Source of the DNA: Gracilimonas sp040877545
GTDB lineage: Bacteria > Bacteroidota > Rhodothermia > Balneolales > Balneolaceae
Length of the DNA: 5,793 bases
Assembly: GCA_040877545.1 (NCBI GenBank)
Contig: JBBDNN010000029.1
Span: 1 to 5,793 of the forward strand
Direction: 5' to 3'
Shown here: piece by piece, positions 1-5,793 of the stretch
How the letters are laid out: each line of letters starts with the position of its first letter
How positions within the stretch are numbered: the stretch's first letter is position 1
The notes under the pieces: model-generated
What the model was told of the DNA's origin: nothing
The model's database searches: none
The model's input: only the letters and a program-made list of their open reading frames with translations
Made by a program: the position numbers and the translations under genes

Positions 1-172
1 CTCAAAATCCATCCTTCCGTTTCCCTGAAGCTCCGAAGATGTAGTAATGAAAGCCGGAAACGCGGTGATGGATGGTGTTTCTCCTAATCACCGTATTTCC
101 TTTTTCGAAGGCAATGCCCAAACCATCTGGTGGTATTCTACCCAACAATGTACCATTGACATAACACTAGGC
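1..172. other. Non-coding or undetermined stretch downstream of glgP
   Basis: No gene here can be supported. On the minus strand after the glgP stop, one frame is open for about 48 codons from a TTG near 139 to a TGA at 4-2, and a second, closed by TGA near 92, is then open to the left edge. In that second frame an ATG at 12-10 is preceded by GGAAGG, so a following minus-strand gene might begin at the extreme edge, but only four codons are visible and the GGAAGG is too close to be a normal ribosome binding site. On the plus strand all three frames that could enter from the left close within 90 bases. No strong hairpin followed by a T run marks the end of glgP transcription. It may be an intergenic spacer or a decayed reading frame. 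Confidence 0.35.
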
Positions 173-2650
173 TTACTTTTTCATTTTCACCAACTCCGAA
201 CCCCAAATTTCATTATTGTAATCACTGATGGTTCGGTCGCTGGAAAATTTCCCGATGTTGGCGGTATTCAAAATGGCTTTTCGATTCCATTCGTCTTCAT
301 TTTTAAACAGCTCACCAACCTCATCCTGCTTTTTTACATACGCTTCAAAATCGGCCAGTACCATAAAATAATCGCCTTCATGAAGCAGCGCGTCTATAAT
401 CGGATGAAATAAATTTTTATCCTCCGGGCTGAAAAATCCATCCCGTACTTGATCCAATGCCAGTTTTAATTCCCGGTTTGCGTTGTAATAACTCCAGGGA
501 TTATATCCCTCCCGGCGAAGCTGGTCCACACCGTCCACATCCAGCCCAAAGATAAAGATATTTTCCTCTCCAATTTCTTCCAGCATCTCCACATTAGCGC
601 CATCCAATGTTCCTATTGTTAGAGCTCCGTTCAATGCAAATTTCATATTTCCGGTTCCGGATGCTTCCATTCCAGCAGTGGAAATTTGCTCGGAGAGATT
701 AGCAGCCGGTATCATTTTTTCTGCAAGCGTAACACTGTAGTTTTGAAGGAAAACACATTTCAGTTTGTCATTGGTTTGAGGGTCATTATTCACAACTTGG
801 CCAATGCTGTTTATCAACTTAATGTGCAATTTCGCCATCGTATATCCGGGTGCTGCTTTTCCCGCAAAAATCACCGTTCTTGGAGCAATATCCAGATCCG
901 GATTCTCCTTCAGCCGATTATACAAAGTGATTACATGAAGAGCCGCCATTAACTGACGCTTGTACTCATGAATGCGCTTAATCTGGATATCGAACATTGA
1001 GTTAGGATCAATTTCCACCTCATTATGCTCATTGATATATTCGGCTAATCGCTTTTTATTTTGGTGCTTGATCTCAGCAAAATCACTGCGGAAATTTTTG
1101 TCCTCGGCACTTTTGTTGAGTTTTTTTAGTTCATCCAGGTTTGTAATCCAGCTATTACCAATTTTGTCAGTAATCAAATCAGAATAGACGGGATTACATT
1201 GCTTTAGCCAGCGGCGCGGGGTAATTCCATTCGTCTTATTGGTGAATTTATCCGGATACATTTCATCAAAATCCCGAAACATGGATTCTTTGAGCAGACG
1301 TGAATGCAAAGCGGCAACTCCATTTACCTTATGCGCACCTACAATTCCTAAATGAGCCATATGAACCACAGGATATTCTCCCTCACCTACTATCGACATC
1401 CGGCTCATGCGATTTTTATCATCGCCGAACTTCATCTCCACTTTATCAAGGAATCGCCGGTTAATCTCATAAATAATGCTAAGATGGCGCGGCAGTAAAT
1501 CCCTCACCAAAGAAACCGGCCATTTTTCCAGTGCTTCAGGCAGTAAAGTGTGATTAGTATAGGCCATGGTCTTAACGGTGATATCCCAGGCTTTTTCCCA
1601 CTGCATGCCTTCTTCATCCAGCAAGAAACGCATTAGTTCCGGAATAGCCAGGTTAGGGTGAGTGTCATTACATTGAATAGCTACTTTTTCGGGAAGTTTG
1701 GTGAAATCATTATGCTGTTTTTTAAACCTCCGCAGAATATCCTGCATAGAAGCTGAAACGAGGAAATATTCCTGTTTCAGTCTTAGTTCCTGCCCGACAA
1801 AAATTTTGTCGTTGGGATATAACACACGCGATATATTTTGCTCCAGCTGATTGTCTTTAACGGCATCAATATATTGGCCTTGATTAAAGCTTTTTAGGTC
1901 AATAGCTGCGGAGGATTCCGCTTTCCAAAGCCGCAGGTAATTTACAATGCTATTATCGTAGCCGGGAATGGGAGTATCGTAGGCTACCGCTTTTACTCTT
2001 TGCGTATTTTCCCACGAATAATTCAGGTGTCCATCACCGTTGCTCTCACTTCCCTGATGCCCGTAGAATTGAACCGGGTATTGAACTTTAGGGCGCACGG
2101 TATCCCATGGGTTTCCATATTTCAGCCATAAATCCGGCCGCTCAACTTGAAAGCCATTCTGAATTTTTTGGTAAAAAATGCCGTAATCATAGCGAATTCC
2201 ATATCCAATTGCGGGAACTCCCAGAGTGGCCATCGAATCCAGGAAACATGCTGCAAGGCGCCCCAGGCCGCCATTTCCGAGACCGGCATCCCATTCAGAA
2301 TCTCTAATTTCATTGTATGAAAGGCCAAGATCCTCCAGGGCATCTGCTACTACATCCTGAACATTCAGGTTCACTAACATATTATCTAAAAGTCTGCCAA
2401 TGAGATATTCCATCGACAAATAATACACACGTTTTGCGCCCGAATTATAGATATGCTGCTGAGTATCAAGTAACCGGTCGTTCAGCCGGTCCATAATAGT
2501 GTAGGCTACGCTCCGGTAATTGTCCCAGTTGGTTTTTGAGTATTCATCTTTAGCCAGTGTATGGCGCAGATGCAACTTTATATCTTCGCGCAGTGAATCT
2601 TTGTCCATCCCCGACCTGATGTTCACGCCATTTGTTTTCTTCTTGGTCAT
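173..2650 (-). CDS. glgP: Glycogen/maltodextrin phosphorylase (GT35, PLP-dependent)
   Basis: Cytoplasmic enzyme that releases glucose-1-phosphate from the non-reducing ends of alpha-1,4-glucans by phosphorolysis, using pyridoxal phosphate. From the ATG at 2650 the protein has 825 residues, a normal length (E. coli GlgP about 815, rabbit muscle about 842). The GT35 signatures are intact: KRVYYLSMEYLIGR near 73-86, the glycine-rich GLGNGGLGRLAA at 123-134, TNHT with the catalytic-site His367, GITPRRW near 475-481, the phosphate-binding RIHEYK (Arg559, Lys564), and EASGTGNMK ending in the PLP Schiff-base Lys670. No frameshift or missing catalytic residue is seen. The frame also extends to a TTG at 2686 that overlaps the ispE stop and would add 12 residues. 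I prefer the ATG because the extra segment is AT-rich, contains a 14-bp palindrome and has no family counterpart. Last gene of the cca-ispE-glgP cluster. Residues matching the animal AMP effector site are largely kept (see findings). Family assignment is near certain; preferred substrate (glycogen or maltodextrin) is not decided by sequence. Confidence 0.97.
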   Translation of the reverse strand: MTKKKTNGVNIRSGMDKDSLREDIKLHLRHTLAKDEYSKTNWDNYRSVAYTIMDRLNDRLLDTQQHIYNSGAKRVYYLSMEYLIGRLLDNMLVNLNVQDVVADALEDLGLSYNEIRDSEWDAGLGNGGLGRLAACFLDSMATLGVPAIGYGIRYDYGIFYQKIQNGFQVERPDLWLKYGNPWDTVRPKVQYPVQFYGHQGSESNGDGHLNYSWENTQRVKAVAYDTPIPGYDNSIVNYLRLWKAESSAAIDLKSFNQGQYIDAVKDNQLEQNISRVLYPNDKIFVGQELRLKQEYFLVSASMQDILRRFKKQHNDFTKLPEKVAIQCNDTHPNLAIPELMRFLLDEEGMQWEKAWDITVKTMAYTNHTLLPEALEKWPVSLVRDLLPRHLSIIYEINRRFLDKVEMKFGDDKNRMSRMSIVGEGEYPVVHMAHLGIVGAHKVNGVAALHSRLLKESMFRDFDEMYPDKFTNKTNGITPRRWLKQCNPVYSDLITDKIGNSWITNLDELKKLNKSAEDKNFRSDFAEIKHQNKKRLAEYINEHNEVEIDPNSMFDIQIKRIHEYKRQLMAALHVITLYNRLKENPDLDIAPRTVIFAGKAAPGYTMAKLHIKLINSIGQVVNNDPQTNDKLKCVFLQNYSVTLAEKMIPAANLSEQISTAGMEASGTGNMKFALNGALTIGTLDGANVEMLEEIGEENIFIFGLDVDGVDQLRREGYNPWSYYNANRELKLALDQVRDGFFSPEDKNLFHPIIDALLHEGDYFMVLADFEAYVKKQDEVGELFKNEDEWNRKAILNTANIGKFSSDRTISDYNNEIWGSELVKMKK

Positions 2651-2663
2651 TTCAATATTCTGT

Positions 2664-2677
2664 TTAAAAATTTTTAA
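2664..2677. repeat. AT-only perfect palindrome in the ispE-glgP gap
   Basis: TTAAAAATTTTTAA is a perfect 14-bp inverted repeat lying between the ispE stop (2683) and the preferred glgP ATG (2650). It has no loop and only A:T pairs, so it is a poor RNA hairpin. It may be chance in an AT-rich spacer, a protein-binding site, or an unstructured region that helps initiation. It supports the view that this segment is not the N-terminus of GlgP. Confidence 0.3.
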
Positions 2678-2682
2678 GCTAT

Positions 2683-3561
2683 TCAATCAATTTCTTTTCT
2701 ATAAACCCCCAAATCCGGGACAAAATCAGGCCGGGTTATATTTGCCGGAAAACCGAGCTTATAAAACGATTCGTAAGCATTAATTGCAACAAAATCCTGA
2801 TTAAAAACCCCAAAAACACTGGAACCGCTTCCACTCATTGAAGCGTATGCTGCACCAAATTCATAGAACTGATCTTTCAAATTCCCCACCAAATTGAAGC
2901 GGGGAAAAACAGCGGGCTCGAGATCATTCATCAACAAATATTGCCATTCCTCGGGTTCTTCATCCAGCAGCACATTTTTTAGTGAAAATTCAGGTTGGGA
3001 ATTAGGTTCGCAGAATTGGTAAGCTTCTTCGGTAGAGCTTTCAATATTTGGAAACACGGTTACAATCCAGGCGTTTGGTTGTATAGGGAGTTCTTCAATT
3101 TCATCCCCCAGCCCGGTACCAATTCCTGCTTTTCCATTGATGAAGAAAGGCACATCAGCGCCAAGACTTTTCCCCAGCCTCATCAGGTCTTGTTGTGTTA
3201 ATCCGAGGTTAGCTATTTTATTTACCATGCGCAGAGTGGTAGCCGCATTACTGCTTCCTCCGCCAAGGCCTGCCCCGGCCGGAATCTTTTTTTCAGCTTT
3301 GATATGATACTGGTCTTTTAATCCCGCTTCTTTTTGTAGAAGTTTCAGTGCTTTTACAATCAAATTAGTGTCATCCACGGGTATTTTAGGATCACTCATT
3401 TCCAATCCCATTCTCGCCGCCGGTTTAAGTGATAACCGATCATTCCATTCCAGGAAACAATAGCCGGTTTCAATACGATGATAGCCATTCTCCAGCCGTT
3501 CAAGAATATTGAGGCCAAGGTTAATTTTTGCGTAAGAATCAGATATCCAAAGGTCAGGCAT
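2683..3561 (-). CDS. ispE: 4-diphosphocytidyl-2-C-methyl-D-erythritol kinase
   Basis: GHMP-family kinase that phosphorylates the 2-hydroxyl of CDP-methylerythritol with ATP, the fourth step of the cytoplasmic MEP pathway to IPP and DMAPP. The 292-residue length is typical (about 280-300). Visible signatures are the N-terminal SYAKINL (Lys12, matching the substrate-contacting Lys of IspE), GYH with His28, the ATP-binding GHMP motif PAGAGLGGGSSNA at 94-106, LGADVPF with the catalytic Asp136, and the C-terminal motif SMSGSGSSVFG at 241-251. The start is the ATG at 3561, a few residues before AKINL as in the family. It overlaps the end of cca by 8 bp, which implies co-transcription and possibly translational coupling, and glgP follows closely. 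All key residues are present, so an active enzyme is expected. The presence of ispE implies that the organism makes isoprenoids by the MEP route rather than mevalonate. No other MEP gene is in the window. Confidence 0.97.
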   Translation of the reverse strand: MPDLWISDSYAKINLGLNILERLENGYHRIETGYCFLEWNDRLSLKPAARMGLEMSDPKIPVDDTNLIVKALKLLQKEAGLKDQYHIKAEKKIPAGAGLGGGSSNAATTLRMVNKIANLGLTQQDLMRLGKSLGADVPFFINGKAGIGTGLGDEIEELPIQPNAWIVTVFPNIESSTEEAYQFCEPNSQPEFSLKNVLLDEEPEEWQYLLMNDLEPAVFPRFNLVGNLKDQFYEFGAAYASMSGSGSSVFGVFNQDFVAINAYESFYKLGFPANITRPDFVPDLGVYRKEID

Positions 3562-4969
3562 TATTCAAAAATCGATCTTTATTTTCCATCATAAAATTAA
3601 AAGCAGCATCATGAGAGTTTGGGATTTCTCCATTCAGAATGGCTTCCTTTATAGCGTCTTTAACATCCCCAACCGTTTTACTTGGTTTGATGTTGAGGGC
3701 CTCCATAATTTCATCACCTGAAAGTGGATTCTTCCAATTCCGTATATGATCTTTTTTCTCTACTTCTTTGATCCGCTGCTCCACGTAATCAAAATTGTTC
3801 TGGTACCGCTCTACTTTTTCTTCATTTTTACTGGTGATGTCGGCACGGCATAATTTCATCAGGTCATCAATATCATCTCCCGCATCATAAATTAACCGGC
3901 GGATGGCACTGTCAGAAACTTCTTCAGAGATTAAAGCAATAGGGCGAAGGTGCAGGCGCACTAATTTTCGCACATAACGCATGCGTTCATCAAGAGGCAA
4001 TCCAAGTCTTCGGAATAATCGTTTGGTCCATTTTGCCCCAAGTGCATCATGCCCATGAAAAGTCCAACCAACACCTTCCTGAAAACGTTGAGTCGGAGGT
4101 TTGGCGATATCGTGCATGATAGCTGCCCAACGCAGCCACAAATCCGCTCCCAGCTCAACCACATTTTCAAGTACCTGAAGTGTGTGCCAGAAATTATCTT
4201 TATGGCGGTAGCCTTCAACGTCCTGTACCCCGTGTAGGTTATGTAACTCGCGAAAAAACTCCTTCAGTAAACCGGTTTTGAAAAGCATCGTAAAACCGAG
4301 TGAGGGTTTTTGGCTCATTATAATTTTATTGAGCTCATCAATTACCCGTTCCTTGGAAATAATATTTATGCGCGATGACATTTCAGTAATGGCATCGAAG
4401 GTATTTTCCTCAATTCTGAAATCCAGCTGCGAAGCAAATCGAATGGCCCGCATCATGCGAAGTGGATCATCGCTAAAGGTTTGGTGTGGATCGATGGGCG
4501 TACGGATAGTTTTATTTTCGAGATCTTTAATCCCTTCAAAAGGGTCAATCAGTTCACCATAATTTTCTGAGTTTAAAGACCAGGAAAGAGCATTTATAGT
4601 AAGATCCCGCCGAAGCTGATCGTCTTCAATTGTTCCGTCCTCAACCACAGGCTTGCGTGAATTTTTGCGATAACTTTCTTTTCGCGCTCCAACAAATTCA
4701 AGTTCCAGCTCACCTGTTTTAACCTGAGCGGTACCAAATTGTTTATAAATACCCAGCGAAGAGCCTTCCATTTGCTTTGCGACCTCTTTGGCAAGCGATA
4801 TTCCTGAACCAACAGTCACGAAATCAATATCCATATCATCTTCTTTAAGGCGATCCAGGTAATAGTCGCGCACATATCCACCCACCACGAAAACTGGGTA
4901 GCCTAATTTCTCAGCAGACTGGCTGATGATTTTAAAGATTTTTTGATGTAAGGGTGGTATGTTCTGCAT
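3554..4969 (-). CDS. cca: CCA tRNA nucleotidyltransferase with HD domain (class II)
   Basis: Template-independent polymerase that builds or repairs the 3'-CCA end of tRNAs from CTP and ATP. From the ATG at 4969 the protein is 471 residues. The head domain has VVGGYVRD (Gly30-Gly31, Arg34-Asp35), the metal-binding DID at Asp47/Asp49, and a likely third carboxylate in LEFVGAR (Glu91). The nucleotide-selecting region follows: RRDLTINA at 120-127, then DDPLRMMRAIRFA, where Asp168 and Arg171 match the EDxxR motif with a conservative Glu-to-Asp change at 167. ERVIDELNKI lies near 207-216. An HD phosphohydrolase-type domain spans roughly 255-345 (His262, His286-Asp287, His305, His307), and a short C-terminal helical segment near 417-460 completes the protein. 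The frame extends to a TTG at 4978, but the ATG fits better with the promoter just upstream. First gene of the cluster; its end overlaps ispE. A-adding or poly(A) polymerase specificity cannot be excluded from sequence, but a single full-length enzyme with HD domain most likely adds CCA. Confidence 0.93.
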   Translation of the reverse strand: MQNIPPLHQKIFKIISQSAEKLGYPVFVVGGYVRDYYLDRLKEDDMDIDFVTVGSGISLAKEVAKQMEGSSLGIYKQFGTAQVKTGELELEFVGARKESYRKNSRKPVVEDGTIEDDQLRRDLTINALSWSLNSENYGELIDPFEGIKDLENKTIRTPIDPHQTFSDDPLRMMRAIRFASQLDFRIEENTFDAITEMSSRINIISKERVIDELNKIIMSQKPSLGFTMLFKTGLLKEFFRELHNLHGVQDVEGYRHKDNFWHTLQVLENVVELGADLWLRWAAIMHDIAKPPTQRFQEGVGWTFHGHDALGAKWTKRLFRRLGLPLDERMRYVRKLVRLHLRPIALISEEVSDSAIRRLIYDAGDDIDDLMKLCRADITSKNEEKVERYQNNFDYVEQRIKEVEKKDHIRNWKNPLSGDEIMEALNIKPSKTVGDVKDAIKEAILNGEIPNSHDAAFNFMMENKDRFLNNA

Positions 4970-4985
4970 AGTTTTCAAAGCAAGC

Positions 4986-4993
4986 CAAAGATA
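4986..4993 (-). promoter_or_regulatory. Putative Bacteroidota-type -7 element for the cca-ispE-glgP cluster
   Basis: On the minus strand this reads TATCTTTG, a perfect match to the TAnnTTTG -7 consensus known for Bacteroidota primary sigma factors. A TTTG lies upstream at 5022-5019, but the 25-bp spacer is longer than the usual roughly 17-23 bp, so the -33 element is weak. Transcription would start about 4979-4982, leaving a leader of only some 10-13 nt before the preferred cca ATG at 4969. The match could be chance in this AT-rich spacer, but the placement is right and nothing better is seen in the divergent region. Confidence 0.45.
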
Positions 4994-5091
4994 GGAATGT
5001 TAGGCATTGCTTTCAGACCAAAGCTGAGATATTTTCTATTTTATTTACAAAGAACTTTCAGTTAACATTAGTTGAACAAATAACGGGAATT

Positions 5092-5493
5092 ATGGGTGAT
5101 TTGAAAAAGTGGTTAATAGCTACAAATGGTACAAAATATGCCAGTGCTGCTGTAAAATACGCAGCAGAGTTATATAAAGATCTACGGTTTGAGCCGGAAG
5201 TTTGCATCCTTGTGGTAGCAGTTGATGAGGAGGCTGAAACTGAAGCCAAGGCAATTATGGAAATGGCAAAATACATGTTCGAGGATGAGATTGGAAAAGA
5301 AGTGAACCTCACCACCTTGGTAGCAATCGGCGAACCGGGAAAGGTGATTGTAGAACAAATGGCTTCTCAAAAATCAAATCATTTATTTATTGGCGGTGCT
5401 GATTTTAAGTGGGATATAAATGATAAAGATTCGGGCGGCATCAGCAATTATATCATTCATAATTTAACGGGTGGTGTTACAGTGATAAAATAA
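5092..5493 (+). CDS. Universal stress protein (UspA-like), divergent
   Basis: A single-domain 133-residue cytoplasmic protein with the UspA alpha/beta pattern. The first beta strand and turn, KKWLIATNGTKYASAAVKYA (5-24), match the family's ILVATDGSxxSxxAxxxA pattern. IGEPGKVIVEQMA (79-91) matches the GxPxxxIxxxA segment, followed by the NHLFIGG strand, GGISNYIIH (115-123) in place of GSVSNYVLR, and the closing strand VTVIK. The usual ATP-binding G-2x-G-9x-G-S/T motif is degenerate: aligned from Gly102, the second Gly is Phe105 and the final Ser/Thr is Gly116; the early Asp of TDGS is Asn12. ATP binding is therefore doubtful. The ATG at 5092 sits just before strand 1, and no in-frame upstream start was found nearby. 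Only a weak GGGA lies before it. It is transcribed away from cca and ends against a convergent gene. Family membership is well supported; its specific role is unknown. Confidence 0.82.
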   Translation: MGDLKKWLIATNGTKYASAAVKYAAELYKDLRFEPEVCILVVAVDEEAETEAKAIMEMAKYMFEDEIGKEVNLTTLVAIGEPGKVIVEQMASQKSNHLFIGGADFKWDINDKDSGGISNYIIHNLTGGVTVIK

Positions 5494-5517
5494 ACGTTGC
5501 TCAACGTGGTTGTTTTT
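5494..5517. terminator. Small hairpin between convergent genes, possible bidirectional terminator
   Basis: ACGTTG-CT-CAACGT (5494-5507) is a perfect inverted repeat that can fold as a 5-bp stem with a GCTC tetraloop. It begins directly after the usp TAA. On the plus strand it is followed by GGTTGTTTTT; on the minus strand the same hairpin is followed by TTATTTTATC. The position between two converging stop codons 23 bp apart and T-rich tails on both sides fit a shared terminator. The stem is short and not GC-rich, so its strength is uncertain. Confidence 0.5.
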
Positions 5518-5793
5518 CACTGATCTCCAAATTCAATTTCCCCGCCGGCTTCCCGGCTGAATGCTTCCACAAAAGCATTTCTAAAAATATTCCAGATAGC
5601 CGGGTAAATTCCGGCTTCTATTTCCTCATTCAAATCTCCTGCTAAAGGAACTTCTGTTGCAAATTGATCTTCGCGCTGATTTTCAAAAATTTCGGTGACA
5701 AATCCTACCACACCTTCCCAGGCTATTTCCAAGACGTTTCCTTCTTCTATATTTATGATCTTTACTCCGGTTAAAATCGGTTTCAGATAACCT
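5517..5793 (-). CDS. Unidentified acidic protein, C-terminal 91 residues (partial)
   Basis: An open frame enters from the right edge (first full codon at 5792) and ends at TGA 5519-5517, giving at least 91 residues with no stop; the true start lies outside the window. A TTG at 5732 is inside this frame but is not needed as a start, since the reading frame stays open and protein-like upstream (GYLKPILTGVKIINIEEGN). The visible part is strongly acidic, with 18 Asp/Glu against 5 Lys/Arg by my count, rich in aromatic residues (several Trp, Phe and Tyr), and shows no transmembrane segment, signal peptide or catalytic motif I recognise. The start is likely beta-rich, and the end, around AIWNIFRNAFVEAFSRE, looks like an amphipathic helix. 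It is convergent with the usp-like gene. I do not recognise the family. Confidence 0.65.
   Translation of the reverse strand, partial: GYLKPILTGVKIINIEEGNVLEIAWEGVVGFVTEIFENQREDQFATEVPLAGDLNEEIEAGIYPAIWNIFRNAFVEAFSREAGGEIEFGDQ

Noticed and set aside
121..135. ACCATCTGGT inverted repeat downstream of glgP as a terminator
   Set aside because: The stem is only 4 bp with a 2-nt loop and no T run follows on the minus strand.
47..412. Plus-strand open frame of 121 codons over the 3' end of glgP
   Set aside because: More than half lies antisense to well-conserved glgP codons, and it has no recognisable domain.
686..1187. Plus-strand open frames antisense to the middle of glgP (686-952 and 972-1187)
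   Set aside because: They lie opposite conserved GT35 motifs and have shadow-like compositions.
2107..2343. Open frames on both strands inside the 5' half of glgP
   Set aside because: They overlap the conserved GLGNGGLGRLAA region in other frames, so they are by-products of its codon use.
3961..4562. Open frames in other frames within cca (3961-4218 minus, 4049-4237 plus, 4278-4562 plus)
   Set aside because: All lie over the conserved HD and nucleotidyltransferase motifs of cca, with no independent support.
5044..5068. TTTACA as a -35 box with TAACAT as a -10 box for the usp-like gene
   Set aside because: The spacer is only 13 bp, and at 17 bp the -10 position reads ATTAGT, a poor match. 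No TAnnTTTG lies on the plus strand here, so no promoter is called.
5058..5370. Minus-strand open frames antisense to the usp-like gene
   Set aside because: The plus-strand frame has a clear Usp pattern, an ATG and a matching terminator; the antisense frames have none of these.
1..5793. CRISPR array, insertion sequence, tRNA or rRNA gene, toxin-antitoxin or defence module
   Set aside because: No spaced direct repeats, transposase motifs, terminal inverted repeats or RNA-gene features were seen on reading both strands.

Overview
The window fits an ordinary chromosomal segment of a Bacteroidota-like bacterium, possibly Balneolota or a relative. The basis is indirect: moderate-to-low GC (low forties percent by eye), weak or absent Shine-Dalgarno sequences, a perfect TAnnTTTG-type -7 promoter element, and the general character of the proteins. 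No rRNA or other taxonomic marker is present, so the placement is an inference.

Layout. Most of the window (173 to 4969) is a minus-strand cluster read right to left: a class II CCA tRNA nucleotidyltransferase with an HD domain (cca, 3554-4969), 4-diphosphocytidyl-2-C-methyl-D-erythritol kinase (ispE, 2683-3561, overlapping cca by 8 bp), and a GT35 glycogen/maltodextrin phosphorylase (glgP, 173-2650, 32 bp after ispE). A short divergent promoter region (4970-5091) separates this cluster from a small plus-strand universal stress protein-like gene (5092-5493). That gene converges on an unidentified acidic protein whose last 91 residues are encoded on the minus strand and run off the right edge (5517-5793). 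A small hairpin with T-rich flanks on both strands lies between the two convergent stop codons. The first 172 bases, downstream of glgP, hold no gene I can defend.

How the genes work together. The cluster joins tRNA 3'-end maturation, a step of the MEP isoprenoid pathway and glycogen breakdown. No shared pathway links them; tight spacing suggests co-transcription, possibly as a growth or housekeeping unit. GlgP is complete, and its sequence is closer to the animal-type phosphorylases than to the E. coli enzyme at positions that form the AMP effector site. The Usp-like protein keeps the fold signature but has lost the ATP-binding glycines.

I found no mobile element, CRISPR array, RNA gene or defence system, and nothing that makes this an undescribed system. 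The points most worth a second look are the GlgP effector site, the degenerate Usp, the unidentified acidic protein, and the promoter very close to the cca start.
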